The notes beneath the pieces are model-generated. The model did no database searches. It was not told the origin of the DNA and worked only from the letters and a program-made list of their open reading frames with translations. DNA of 64,000 bases from Alistipes excrementigallinarum. GTDB lineage: Bacteria > Bacteroidota > Bacteroidia > Bacteroidales > Rikenellaceae. Made by a program: the position numbers and the translations under genes. The first letter of the stretch is position 1. Each line of letters begins with the position of its first letter. The DNA lies in assembly GCA_019112825.1 (NCBI GenBank), contig DXIP01000008.1, positions 1 through 64,000 of the forward strand. Direction: 5' to 3'. Of the stretch, positions 1-8,595 are shown in pieces.

Positions 1-86
<86 letters not shown>

Positions 87-90
87 CTTC

Positions 91-123
91 AAGGTCAGAC
101 TCACAAGGTCTGACCTTTTTTTG
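91..123 (+). terminator. Rho-independent terminator of the rRNA operon
   Basis: A perfect 10-bp stem (AAGGTCAGAC / GTCTGACCTT) with a 7-nt loop is followed by a run of T. It lies directly after the 5S RNA. Confidence 0.92.
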
Positions 124-488
124 TGCCCATAGGCGAACGGGGCGCGGTGCTGGGGAGCGAGCAGAAGGAGCGGAAGTACTGCGAAGCAACCGGATGATGG
201 CTGCAGGTTGGCCGATGAGTGGATGAAAGGAGTGGATGAAAGGAGTGGAGGCATGTATTGGCTGGTTTCATTTGGGGCTGTCAGATGCCGAAAGTTGTGG
301 CGGGACGGCCTGGAGCGGATGGTAGAGGGCCCTCGCGGGGCCGGAAGGCTTGCCGGTGCGGGGCGCTGCTCCGCCCGGGTTCCCGTCAAGTCGTGACCGA
401 ATCAGTTTCTTTTTCGTATCTTTTTTCTATCTTTGTCTTTTGCCCCGTGTGCGTTTCTTTTCGGCATACGGTCGGCCCGGATGAAGGT
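124..488. other. Non-coding gap between rRNA operon and sigma factor gene
   Basis: I see no gene. The reading frame of the sigma factor stays open through much of this stretch, but the translation is not protein-like. The only signal found is the promoter at 428-435. A short imperfect duplication (GGATGAAAGGAGTGGA, twice around 221-250) is present. Confidence 0.6.
428..435 (+). promoter_or_regulatory. -7 element of the ECF sigma factor promoter
   Basis: TATCTTTG matches the Bacteroidetes -7 consensus TAnnTTTG. It lies 53 nt before the chosen ATG. The -33 side is only T-rich (TTTCTTTTT around 405-415), so the upstream half is weak. Confidence 0.6.
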
Positions 489-1061
489 ATGACGACTTTG
501 ACTTCGCGAGAAACGAACGATTTCGACCGTTTCGACCGCATCTACAAGGAGTATGCGGCCCGGATGGTCGTTTTTGCCCGCCGTTTTGTCTCCGACGAGT
601 TCGCCGAGGACATCGTCCAGGATGTCTTTGTCCGCATCTGGCAGCAGGAGCGCTTCCTCATGCCCACGTCCGAGCTCCGCTCCTACCTCTACCGCAGCGT
701 GCTGAACGGCTGCCGCAATGCAATTCGCCACGAGATGGTGGCCGACCGCTTTGCCCGGAATTCGCTCGCCGAACTGCGGCTGGGCGAGGTGGAGTATGAG
801 CTGCGCGTGCTCGACGAGCCGCGCGATGAGCGCACCGAGCGGCTGCTCCGCTCCATCGAGGAGCTTCCGGACCGCTGCCGCGAGGTCTTTCGCCTCTCGT
901 GGTACGACGAACTGCGGAGCGACGAAATCGCCGCGCGCCTCGGCATCTCGCGCCGCACGGTCGACGCCCAGCTCTACAAGGCGCTCCGGTTTCTGCGCGA
1001 ACGGATGCGCGTGCTGCTCCTTTCGGCCCTCGCCCTCTCCCTTTTCTGCACGTTTCGATGA
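489..1061 (+). CDS. ECF RNA polymerase sigma-70 factor (FecI-like)
   Basis: 190-aa extracytoplasmic-function sigma factor. Region 2 is visible near the N-terminus (the AEDIVQDVFVRIW helix that contacts core polymerase and the -10 element) and region 4 near the C-terminus (LPDRCREVFRLSWYDELRSD, then EIAARLGISRRTVDAQL as the DNA-binding HTH). The ATG at 489 was chosen because it follows a TATCTTTG promoter and removes a non-homologous extension that is open back to 258. A FecR anti-sigma gene follows after 65 nt, and an STN-domain SusC comes next. In Bacteroidetes this trio forms a trans-envelope switch in which substrate binding at the outer membrane frees the sigma factor to transcribe the PUL. 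The C-terminal LLLSALALSLFCTFR is unusually hydrophobic. Confidence 0.93.
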   Translation: MTTLTSRETNDFDRFDRIYKEYAARMVVFARRFVSDEFAEDIVQDVFVRIWQQERFLMPTSELRSYLYRSVLNGCRNAIRHEMVADRFARNSLAELRLGEVEYELRVLDEPRDERTERLLRSIEELPDRCREVFRLSWYDELRSDEIAARLGISRRTVDAQLYKALRFLRERMRVLLLSALALSLFCTFR

Positions 1062-1126
1062 ATTTTTTGTTGCCGGCGTAGGTAATTCGGCCGCACGGAG
1101 TGTTCTATGGGTAAAAACTGCAACCG

Positions 1127-2182
1127 ATGAAGGAACTCTCCCCCGAGTTGGAATCCGCTCTTGTCGCCTATCTTGAAGGCGATTGCACGCCGCATGAGGC
1201 CGACCTGCTGAAGGCATGGCTCGCCGAGGATGCGGCGCATGCCGAGTTCCTCTACGGTATGAAGCACCTCTACGCCGGGCGCAGCGCTGCGTCTGAGGCC
1301 GCCCGCGTCGATGTCGACGCCCTGCGGCGCAGGCTGCTCGAGCGTCCCGAATTTGCCGGTGCGACCGCTTCGGCTCCCTCCATTAAATCGATGAAAACCG
1401 ATCGTCCGCGCAGAGTGTGGCTCCGCGCCGCAGGCTATGCCGCAGCCGCTGCGGCGATGCTGGTCGTGGGGCTGGTCGTCGGGCGCGGATTCGACGCGCA
1501 GCGTTCGGCCGACACCTACAACACCATCCGTGTCGATGCCGGCAGCAAGTCGCAGCTGGTGCTCGCCGACGGTACCCACGTGACGATGAAGGCCTCGTCG
1601 AGCCTGCGCTATCCCGCCTCGTTCGGCTCGGGTGCGCGCGAGGTGTGGCTCGACGGCGAGGCCTATTTCGACGTCGAACACGACGCCGAGCACCCCTTCA
1701 TCGTCCACTCGCGCCGTCAGTCGGTGCGCGTCCTCGGCACCACCTTCAACGTGCAGGCCTACTCCAACGAGGAGGTCAACACCGTGACGCTGCTGAGCGG
1801 CTCGGTGGGGCTCGACCTGCTCGACAACGAGGGACGTCTGCTCCGCACGCTCCGCCTGCATCCCAACGAGCAGTGCAGCTACGATACGAACGACGGCACC
1901 TACCGCCTCACGCCGCTCGACGCCTACGAGCGCCAGTGCTCGTGGGAGGACGGCGTCTACCGCTTCCGCGACGAGAGCCTCGACCACATTGCCGCCCGCC
2001 TGCAGAACTACTACGGCGTGCGCATCATCCTGGAGGACGAGTCGCTGGGCGACATCCGCTATACGGGAACCTTCTCGCTCACGGAGCGCCTCGACGAGGT
2101 CTTCTCGATTCTCAACTACGACCACCGTCTGCACATCGTGCGCGAGGGGAATACCTTCCGCATCTCGGCGCGGCGCCGGTAG
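1127..2182 (+). CDS. FecR-type anti-sigma factor
   Basis: 351-aa inner-membrane anti-sigma factor. Residues 1-95 are a cytoplasmic, acidic sigma-binding region. About 98-118 is one transmembrane helix (AAAAAAMLVVGLVVG). About 125-225 is the periplasmic FecR domain (VWLDGEAYFDVEHD, FIVHSRRQSVRVLGTTFNV). The last ~80 residues form a DUF4974/STN-like domain (IAARLQNYYGVRIILED). It would hold the upstream sigma factor at the membrane and receive the signal from the STN domain of the SusC protein encoded next. Length and architecture are normal for the Bacteroidetes family. The 413-nt gap to susC suggests a separate, sigma-dependent PUL promoter. Confidence 0.94.
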   Translation: MKELSPELESALVAYLEGDCTPHEADLLKAWLAEDAAHAEFLYGMKHLYAGRSAASEAARVDVDALRRRLLERPEFAGATASAPSIKSMKTDRPRRVWLRAAGYAAAAAAMLVVGLVVGRGFDAQRSADTYNTIRVDAGSKSQLVLADGTHVTMKASSSLRYPASFGSGAREVWLDGEAYFDVEHDAEHPFIVHSRRQSVRVLGTTFNVQAYSNEEVNTVTLLSGSVGLDLLDNEGRLLRTLRLHPNEQCSYDTNDGTYRLTPLDAYERQCSWEDGVYRFRDESLDHIAARLQNYYGVRIILEDESLGDIRYTGTFSLTERLDEVFSILNYDHRLHIVREGNTFRISARRR

Positions 2183-2595
2183 CCCGGCACCGAAGCCCGA
2201 AGACCCGAACAACCAGCCAATTGACCGATAGAACAATAGAACAATAGAACGACCAACCGATAGACGAACCGACCGACTTACCTGCAAACCAACCAATCGA
2301 CCCCGGCCCGGCCAACCGACCGGCCCCGCACCGAAAACCGCATGCCGCGCCCGCCGCGCGGCGACTACGAATAACCGAAACCGAGACGTTGAACCTTAAA
2401 CCTTTTCTGCCTATGCTCCATTGACGGACCATTCTCCCCTTTTCCCTATCCATAAAAAAAGAGACGGAGCCGGACATGCTGCGAACATTCCCCGGCTCCC
2501 GAATCACTCACAATTCGTCCACACCCGCAGGCGCCTCTTCGACGGTGTCTCGCGGCGTGCGGGTATAAACTACTCACTTAAGAGCTGTTAAATTT
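2183..2595 (+). promoter_or_regulatory. Leader/promoter region of the PUL operon
   Basis: The 413-nt gap before susC has no gene. It starts with low-complexity runs (repeats of AATAGAAC and GACCAACC around 2215-2320). A hairpin with stem GGAGCCG/CGGCTCC lies at about 2466-2507 and is preceded by seven A. A second hairpin at 2523-2564 pairs ACCCGCA with TGCGGGT and CGCC with GGCG, about 30 nt before the susC ATG. No clear TAnnTTTG box is visible, which fits transcription by the linked ECF sigma factor. That is inference. Confidence 0.45.
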
Positions 2596-5500
2596 ATGAA
2601 AAAAAATCTGAATCTTGTCGTCCTGACGCTGCTTTTCCTGCTCGTGGGCGGCAAAATGACGGTTTCGGCGCAGACCGACGCCCTCTCGCGGCGGGTCAGC
2701 GTCTCTGTGGACGGCGGTACGCTCGACGACGCCGTCGTACAGATTGAGAAACAGACGTCGCTGATGTTCTTCTACAAGACGCAGGACATCGACCCCGACC
2801 ACCGCGTGACGCTCCACGCTCGTCAGGAGCCTCTGTCGACCGTGCTCGACCGTCTGGTCGAGGGGACGAAGCTCGGCTGGGAGCTCTCGGGCAACCACAT
2901 CATGCTCACGCCCCGCAAGGTGGATGACCAGCCCCGCGTGGTGACGGGCCGCGTGACCGACAAGGCCGGCGTTCCGGTCATCGGCGCGACGGTCATCGTC
3001 AAGGGTACGACCGTCGGTGCCAGCACCGGGGCCGACGGCTCCTATACGCTCCAGGTTCCCGCTCCGGCCTCCGGCGCCGTGCTGCTGGCCAGCTACCTGG
3101 GCTACAACGACGCCGAGGCTGCCGTGGGCTCCCGCACGACGATTGACATCACGCTGAGCGAGTCGTCGCTCAACATGGACGCCGTCGTGGTGACGGCCCT
3201 CGGCATCAAGCGCTCCGAGAAGGCCCTCTCCTACAACGTGCAGCAGATTTCGTCGGACGACATCATCGGCAACAAGGATGTCAACTTCGTCAATGCGCTC
3301 AACGGCAAGGTGGCCGGTGTGAACATCAACGCCTCGTCGTCGGGTGTCGGCGGCGCCTCGAAGGTGGTCATGCGCGGTACGAAGGGCATCGACCAGTCGT
3401 CGAACGCCCTTTACGTCATCGACGGCGTGCCGATGTACAACCTCAGCGGTGAGGGCGGCACGGAGTTCGACTCGGCCGGTACGTCGGAGGCCGTGGCCGA
3501 CATCAACCCCGAGGACATCGAGTCGGTGTCGGTGCTGACGGGTGCCGCCGCAGCGGCCCTCTACGGCAGCTACGCCTCGAACGGCGCCATCGTCATCACC
3601 ACGAAGAAGGGTATGGCCGGCCGCACGACCGTCACCGTGACGAGCAACACCGAGGTGCTCTCGCCCTTCGTGATGCCCCGCTTCCAGAACCGCTACGGCA
3701 CGGGCAACCTCTACGCCTCGGAGGGTCAGACGCTCATGAGCTGGGGCAGCCGCCTCCAGCCGCAGGACCGCACGGGCTACTCCCCCGCCTCGGACTACCT
3801 CCAGACGGGCGTCGTCGGCACCGAGACCGTCTCGCTCTCGACCGGTACGGACCACAACCAGACCTACCTCTCGGCTTCGGCCGTCAACTCGCGCGGCATC
3901 GTCCCCAACAACGGCTACGACCGCTACAACTTCACGGCGCGCAACACCACCTCGCTGCTCAAGGACCGCATGACCATCGACCTGAGCGCCTCCTACATCA
4001 TGCAGAGCGACTGCAACATGATTAACCAGGGTACCTACGCCAACCCGCTGGTCTCGGCCTACCTCTTCCCGCGCGGCAACGACTGGAACCGTGCGCGGAT
4101 GTTCGAGCGCTACGACCCCGAACGCCGCATCTACGTCCAGGACTGGGACGAATGGATTGGTGCGGGCAACCTCACGATGCAGAACCCCTACTGGATTAAC
4201 TACCGCAACCTGCGCGAGAACGACCGCCGCCGCTACATGCTCAGCGCCAACATCTCCTACAAGATTCTCGACTGGCTCTCGGTATCGGGCCGCATCCGCA
4301 TCGACAACTCGGTGAACAACTACACCGAGAAGTTCTACGCCACCTCGAACTCGACGCTCATCGAGGGTTCGAGCAACGGTCTGTACGGCATCACCAAGAC
4401 CGAGGACCAGCAGACCTACGGCGACGTGCTGCTCAACATCAACAAGACCTTCGGCGAGGACTGGTCGCTGCAGGCCAACGTCGGTGCCATCATCTCGGAC
4501 ATCCGTCAGGACTCCTTCAAGAACCGCGGCCCCATCATGGAGTCGGGCATCGCCAACCTCTTCAACGTCTTCCAGCTCGACGACACGCGCGTGCGCCGCG
4601 AGCAGGCCGGCTGGCGCGAGCAGTACCAGTCGCTCTTCGCCTCGGCCGAAATCGGCTACAAGGGGACCTATTACCTCACGCTGACGGGCCGCAACGACTG
4701 GCCCTCGCAGCTGGCGGGACCCCAGTCGGTCAAGTCGTCGTTCTTCTACCCCTCGATTGGCGCCTCGGTGGTCCTCTCGCAGCTGATTCCCAACATGCCC
4801 GAGGAGCTCTCCTACGTCAAGCTGCGCGGTTCGTGGGCCTCGGTGGGTATGCCCTTCGCACGCTTCCTGGCCAACCCCATCTACGTGTGGGACGCCGACA
4901 ACAAGGTCTGGAAGACCGAGACCAACTACCCGTTCTACGACCTGAAGCCCGAGCGTACCGACTCGTGGGAGGTGGGTCTGACGATGCGCTTCCTCAAGCA
5001 CTTCAACCTCGACGTCTCGTACTACAACACGAAGACCTACAACCAGACCTTCGACCCGCAGATTTCCGTCTCGTCGGGCTACTCGACCCTCTACGTGCAG
5101 ACGGGTTCGGTGCGTAACCGCGGTGTCGAGCTGGCGCTGGGCTACAGCAACAAGTGGGGCAAGTTCTCGTGGAGCTCGAACTTCACCTTCAGCGCCAACC
5201 AGAACCGCATCCTCGAACTGGTCGACAACTACCGCCACCCCGAAACGGGCCAGCTCATCACCAAGGACCGGCTCGACGTGGGCGGTCTGAACCAGGCCCA
5301 CTTCATCCTCAAGAAGGGGGGCTCGCTGGGTGACCTCTACTCGATTATCGACCTCAAGCGCGACGCCAACGGCCACATCTACGTCGACGAGAACAACCAA
5401 ATCTACACCGTCTCGGACAACCTCGACGACATCAAGCTGGGCTCGGTCTTCCCGAAGGCCAACATGGCATGGCGCAACGATTTCAGCGTCGGCAACTTCC

Positions 5501-5943
5501 GCTTCGGCCTCATGGTTTCGGCGCGCATCGGCGGCATCGTCTACTCGGCCACGCAGGCCCAGCTCGACTACTACGGCGTGTCGGAGGCCTCGGCTGCGGC
5601 GCGAGACGCGGGCGGCGTGCGCATCAACGGCGGCTCGATGCTCCCGGCCTACAACTGGTACGAGGTGGTGGGCGGCAAGAACATCCCGCAGTACTACACC
5701 TACTCGGCGACGAACGTCCGCCTGCAGGAGGCCTCCATCGGCTACACCATCCCGCGCAAGAAGCTGGGCGACGTCTGCGAAATCACCCTCTCGCTCGTGG
5801 GCCGCAACCTGTGGATGCTCTACTGCAAGGCTCCGTTCGACCCCGAATCGGTGGCCACGACGGGCAACTACTACCAGGGCATCGACTACTTCATGATGCC
5901 TTCGACGCGCAACATCGGTTTCAACCTCCGGCTTAAATTCTAA
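2596..5943 (+). CDS. SusC/RagA TonB-linked outer-membrane transporter with N-terminal STN signalling domain
   Basis: 1115 aa. Signal peptide about 1-25 (ends in VSAQ). Residues ~35-100 form a secretin/TonB short N-terminal (STN) domain (VDGGTLDDAVVQIEKQTSLM). Residues ~110-195 are a carboxypeptidase-D regulatory-like domain (GRVTDKAGVPVIGATVIVKG). A plug domain with the SusC-typical ALGIKRSEKALSYNVQQ and ALYGSYASNGAIVITTKKG follows, then a beta-barrel ending in an aromatic GFNLRLKF. It imports oligosaccharides across the outer membrane with SusD as lid. The STN domain marks it as one that also signals to FecR, consistent with the upstream sigma/FecR pair. SusD starts 6 nt downstream. Confidence 0.97.
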   Translation: MKKNLNLVVLTLLFLLVGGKMTVSAQTDALSRRVSVSVDGGTLDDAVVQIEKQTSLMFFYKTQDIDPDHRVTLHARQEPLSTVLDRLVEGTKLGWELSGNHIMLTPRKVDDQPRVVTGRVTDKAGVPVIGATVIVKGTTVGASTGADGSYTLQVPAPASGAVLLASYLGYNDAEAAVGSRTTIDITLSESSLNMDAVVVTALGIKRSEKALSYNVQQISSDDIIGNKDVNFVNALNGKVAGVNINASSSGVGGASKVVMRGTKGIDQSSNALYVIDGVPMYNLSGEGGTEFDSAGTSEAVADINPEDIESVSVLTGAAAAALYGSYASNGAIVITTKKGMAGRTTVTVTSNTEVLSPFVMPRFQNRYGTGNLYASEGQTLMSWGSRLQPQDRTGYSPASDYLQTGVVGTETVSLSTGTDHNQTYLSASAVNSRGIVPNNGYDRYNFTARNTTSLLKDRMTIDLSASYIMQSDCNMINQGTYANPLVSAYLFPRGNDWNRARMFERYDPERRIYVQDWDEWIGAGNLTMQNPYWINYRNLRENDRRRYMLSANISYKILDWLSVSGRIRIDNSVNNYTEKFYATSNSTLIEGSSNGLYGITKTEDQQTYGDVLLNINKTFGEDWSLQANVGAIISDIRQDSFKNRGPIMESGIANLFNVFQLDDTRVRREQAGWREQYQSLFASAEIGYKGTYYLTLTGRNDWPSQLAGPQSVKSSFFYPSIGASVVLSQLIPNMPEELSYVKLRGSWASVGMPFARFLANPIYVWDADNKVWKTETNYPFYDLKPERTDSWEVGLTMRFLKHFNLDVSYYNTKTYNQTFDPQISVSSGYSTLYVQTGSVRNRGVELALGYSNKWGKFSWSSNFTFSANQNRILELVDNYRHPETGQLITKDRLDVGGLNQAHFILKKGGSLGDLYSIIDLKRDANGHIYVDENNQIYTVSDNLDDIKLGSVFPKANMAWRNDFSVGNFRFGLMVSARIGGIVYSATQAQLDYYGVSEASAAARDAGGVRINGGSMLPAYNWYEVVGGKNIPQYYTYSATNVRLQEASIGYTIPRKKLGDVCEITLSLVGRNLWMLYCKAPFDPESVATTGNYYQGIDYFMMPSTRNIGFNLRLKF

Positions 5944-5949
5944 AACGTC

Positions 5950-7527
5950 ATGAACATGAACAAGATATCCATCCGCAAGGCCCTCTGCCTGCTGGCCCTC
6001 GCTCCGGCGGCGCTGCTCGGCGCCTGCACGGGCAGCTTCGAAGATATCAACACCGACCCCTATGCCGCGGGCAAGGACGACATGAACAACGACAACTACA
6101 TCGTCTCGTCGATTCTGACCGGCATGCAGGGTTGGGTCATTCCGCTCGATGTCAACACGCACCAGTTCACCGACATCGTGCTGGGCGGCGCCCTGGGCGG
6201 CTACACGGCCGACTCGAACCCGGGTCTGTCGACGCGTATCGCCATCTTCAACCCGACCAACGACTGGACGCGCGTGATGCTCATCCGCGTGATTCCCGAA
6301 ATCTATACGGCCTACAACAAGCTGAAGGTCAACTCGGACGACGAGGTGGCCCTGGCGCTGGCCAGCGTCATCCGCGTCTCGGCCGTGCACCGCGTGACGG
6401 ACACCTACGGCCCGATTCCCTACTCGCAGATTGGCGCCGATAACGCCCTCACCTCGCCCTACGACTCGCAGGAGCAGGTCTACGACCGCCTTTTTGCCGA
6501 GCTCGACGCGGCGCTCGAGGTGCTGCGCGCCCACTCGGCCGAGAGCATCAAGGCCACCTCGGACAAGGTCTATGCGGGCAACCTCGCCAAGTGGGTCCGC
6601 TACGCCAACTCGCTCAAGCTGCGCATGGCCATGCGCCTGAGCTACGTGGCTCCGGAGAAGGCCGAGGCGAAGGTGCGCGAGGCGCTGAGCGAGGAGGCCG
6701 GCGGGGTCATCACCTCCAATGCCGACAACGCCCAGATTCCGACCCAGAACAACCCCTTCCGCGTGGTCATGTACGACTACAACGGCGGTGACTCGCGCAT
6801 CTCGGCCGACATCACCTCCTACATGAACGGCTACAAGGACCCGCGCCGGGCGAAGTACTTCACCGTGTCGACCTTCACGGGCGGCATCCAGAACGGCTAC
6901 ATCGGCCTGCGCTCGGGCATCAGCATCCCCACGCAGTCGCTTCTCTACTCGAACATGGTGGTCGACTACACCACGCCGCTCATGTGGATGAACGCCGCCG
7001 AGGTGGCCTTCCTCAAGGCCGAGGCTGCGCTGCGCGGCTGGTACGGCTCGACGGCCGACGCGCGGACGCTCTACGAGGAGGGCGTGCGCCTCTCGTTCGA
7101 GCAGTGGGGTCTGTCGGGTGACTGCGAGGCCTACCTTGCCGACGCTACGTCGCTGCCCGCCTCCTACGTCGACCCGCTGGGCAAGGAGAGCAACACGGGC
7201 GAGACGGGTGCCATCACCGTCAAGTGGGACGAGCGCGGCGACTTCGAGACCAACCTCGAGCAGATTATCACCCAGAAGTGGCTGGCCATCTTCCCCTCGG
7301 GCTTCGAGGCGTGGTGCGAGTTCCGCCGTACGGGCTATCCGCGCCTGATGCCGGCGACGAACAACCGCAGCGGCGGCGTGATTCCCCAGGGGGGCTATGC
7401 CAACCGCATGCCCTATCCCGTCGAGGAGTACCAGGAGAACAATACGCACATCAACGAAGCACTCACGCTGCTCGGCGGTCCCGACAACATGGCGACCCGC
7501 CTGTGGTGGGACTGCAAGGTCAAATAA
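5950..7527 (+). CDS. SusD/RagB-family glycan-binding lipoprotein
   Basis: 525 aa. A type II signal peptide ends at LLGAC with lipidation at Cys26. The family's early FEDINTDPYA segment follows, then the helical TPR-like body, the central YDRLFAELDAALEVL helix and the C-terminal QKWLAIFPSGFEAWCEFRRTGYPRL typical of SusD-like proteins. It caps the SusC barrel at the cell surface and binds the glycan before import. It lies 6 nt after susC and 21 nt before the next lipoprotein gene, so it is part of one operon. Length is normal. The substrate cannot be read from this protein and comes from the neighbouring GH18. Confidence 0.96.
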   Translation: MNMNKISIRKALCLLALAPAALLGACTGSFEDINTDPYAAGKDDMNNDNYIVSSILTGMQGWVIPLDVNTHQFTDIVLGGALGGYTADSNPGLSTRIAIFNPTNDWTRVMLIRVIPEIYTAYNKLKVNSDDEVALALASVIRVSAVHRVTDTYGPIPYSQIGADNALTSPYDSQEQVYDRLFAELDAALEVLRAHSAESIKATSDKVYAGNLAKWVRYANSLKLRMAMRLSYVAPEKAEAKVREALSEEAGGVITSNADNAQIPTQNNPFRVVMYDYNGGDSRISADITSYMNGYKDPRRAKYFTVSTFTGGIQNGYIGLRSGISIPTQSLLYSNMVVDYTTPLMWMNAAEVAFLKAEAALRGWYGSTADARTLYEEGVRLSFEQWGLSGDCEAYLADATSLPASYVDPLGKESNTGETGAITVKWDERGDFETNLEQIITQKWLAIFPSGFEAWCEFRRTGYPRLMPATNNRSGGVIPQGGYANRMPYPVEEYQENNTHINEALTLLGGPDNMATRLWWDCKVK

Positions 7528-7548
7528 CCCCTCATCCATAGTCAAGTC

Positions 7549-8589
7549 ATGAAACGAACTATCAAACACATAATCTGCGGTGCCGCGCTGCTGGCGGGTG
7601 CGCTCTCGGGCGTCTCGTGCAGCGAGTGGACCGAGAATGAGAAAATCGCGGTCAAGGACCCGGTTTTCGGGGAGTCGAACCCCGAGCTCTACGCCCGTTA
7701 CGTGGCCGAGCTGCGCGCCTGGAAGCAGAGCGAGCATCAGCGGACCATCGTCTGGTTCGACAACAGCAACAAGCAGCCGGCCAGCCGCGGGGGCTTCTTC
7801 TCGGATGTGCCCGACAGCGTCGACATCGTGGCGCTCAAGGCCTCCGGCCGACTGACGGCGAGCGAACTGGAGCAGGTCGCCTCGCTGCACGAGAAGGGGA
7901 CCCGCGTCATCGGGGCCTTCGACTGCACGGCGCTGCTCGCCTCCGGTGAGGAGGGCGACGGAGCCGGCGAGAGCGCGGAGGGAACCTCCGACGCCGCAAC
8001 GCGCCTGCGCACGGCCCTCGAGACGCGCATGGCCGAGGTGGAGGCCGATGCACTGGACGGCTTCACGCTCCGCTACGAGCCGACCGACATCACCTTCGCC
8101 ACCGACGAGGAGCGCACGGCGCAGCTGGCGCTCGACGCCGTGGTGGCCGAGGCGCTCAAGGGGTGGCGCCAGCGTCATCCCGAGGCTCTGCTCCTCTTCG
8201 AGGGCACGCCCCAGTACTTCTCCGACGTGGAGGCTGCGGCGCTCTGCGACTATCTGGTGGTCCGCTGCCTCGACGCCGAGTCGGTCTACGACTTCGGCAT
8301 GCGCGCCCGCCGCATGTGCGGTGTTGCGGGGCTCCCCACCGACCGCTTCGTATGGCTCGTCTCGGCCGTACCCCCCGCCTCGACCGACACGACGGGCTAT
8401 CTGCTCGACGAGTCGGGTGCCTCGGTGCGCGCGCTGGGCGCTCTGGCCGAGTGGATGCTCCGTCCCGAGGAGTTCGGCAAGGCCGCCGTGGGCATCATGG
8501 ACGTGCAGTACGACTACTACAACTCGACGATGATTTATCGCTACACGAAGGAGGCCATCGAGACGCTCAACCCCTCCCCTAAAAACTAA
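7549..8589 (+). CDS. GH18-like surface lipoprotein with degenerate active site (probable glycan-binding protein)
   Basis: 346 aa, lipidation Cys24 (SGVSC). The fold is GH18-like: a strand motif RTIVWFDNSN near residue 65, VDIVALKASG near 92, KGTRVIGAFDCT near 115, and at 170-177 the segment DGFTLRYE, which sits where GH18 enzymes have DGxDxDxE. The first Asp and the final Glu remain, but the two inner Asp are Thr173 and Arg175. These Asp residues position the substrate N-acetyl group, so hydrolysis is unlikely. The gene lies between susD and a DUF1735-LamG lipoprotein, with the intact GH18 two genes on. N-glycan PULs of Bacteroides carry comparable non-catalytic lipoproteins. Glycan binding at the surface is inferred. 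Confidence 0.8.
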   Translation: MKRTIKHIICGAALLAGALSGVSCSEWTENEKIAVKDPVFGESNPELYARYVAELRAWKQSEHQRTIVWFDNSNKQPASRGGFFSDVPDSVDIVALKASGRLTASELEQVASLHEKGTRVIGAFDCTALLASGEEGDGAGESAEGTSDAATRLRTALETRMAEVEADALDGFTLRYEPTDITFATDEERTAQLALDAVVAEALKGWRQRHPEALLLFEGTPQYFSDVEAAALCDYLVVRCLDAESVYDFGMRARRMCGVAGLPTDRFVWLVSAVPPASTDTTGYLLDESGASVRALGALAEWMLRPEEFGKAAVGIMDVQYDYYNSTMIYRYTKEAIETLNPSPKN

Positions 8590-8595
8590 AAGGCC

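Noticed and set aside
208..396. Small open frame just after the rRNA operon
   Set aside because: No promoter, no conserved-looking domain, and composition like the surrounding non-coding DNA.
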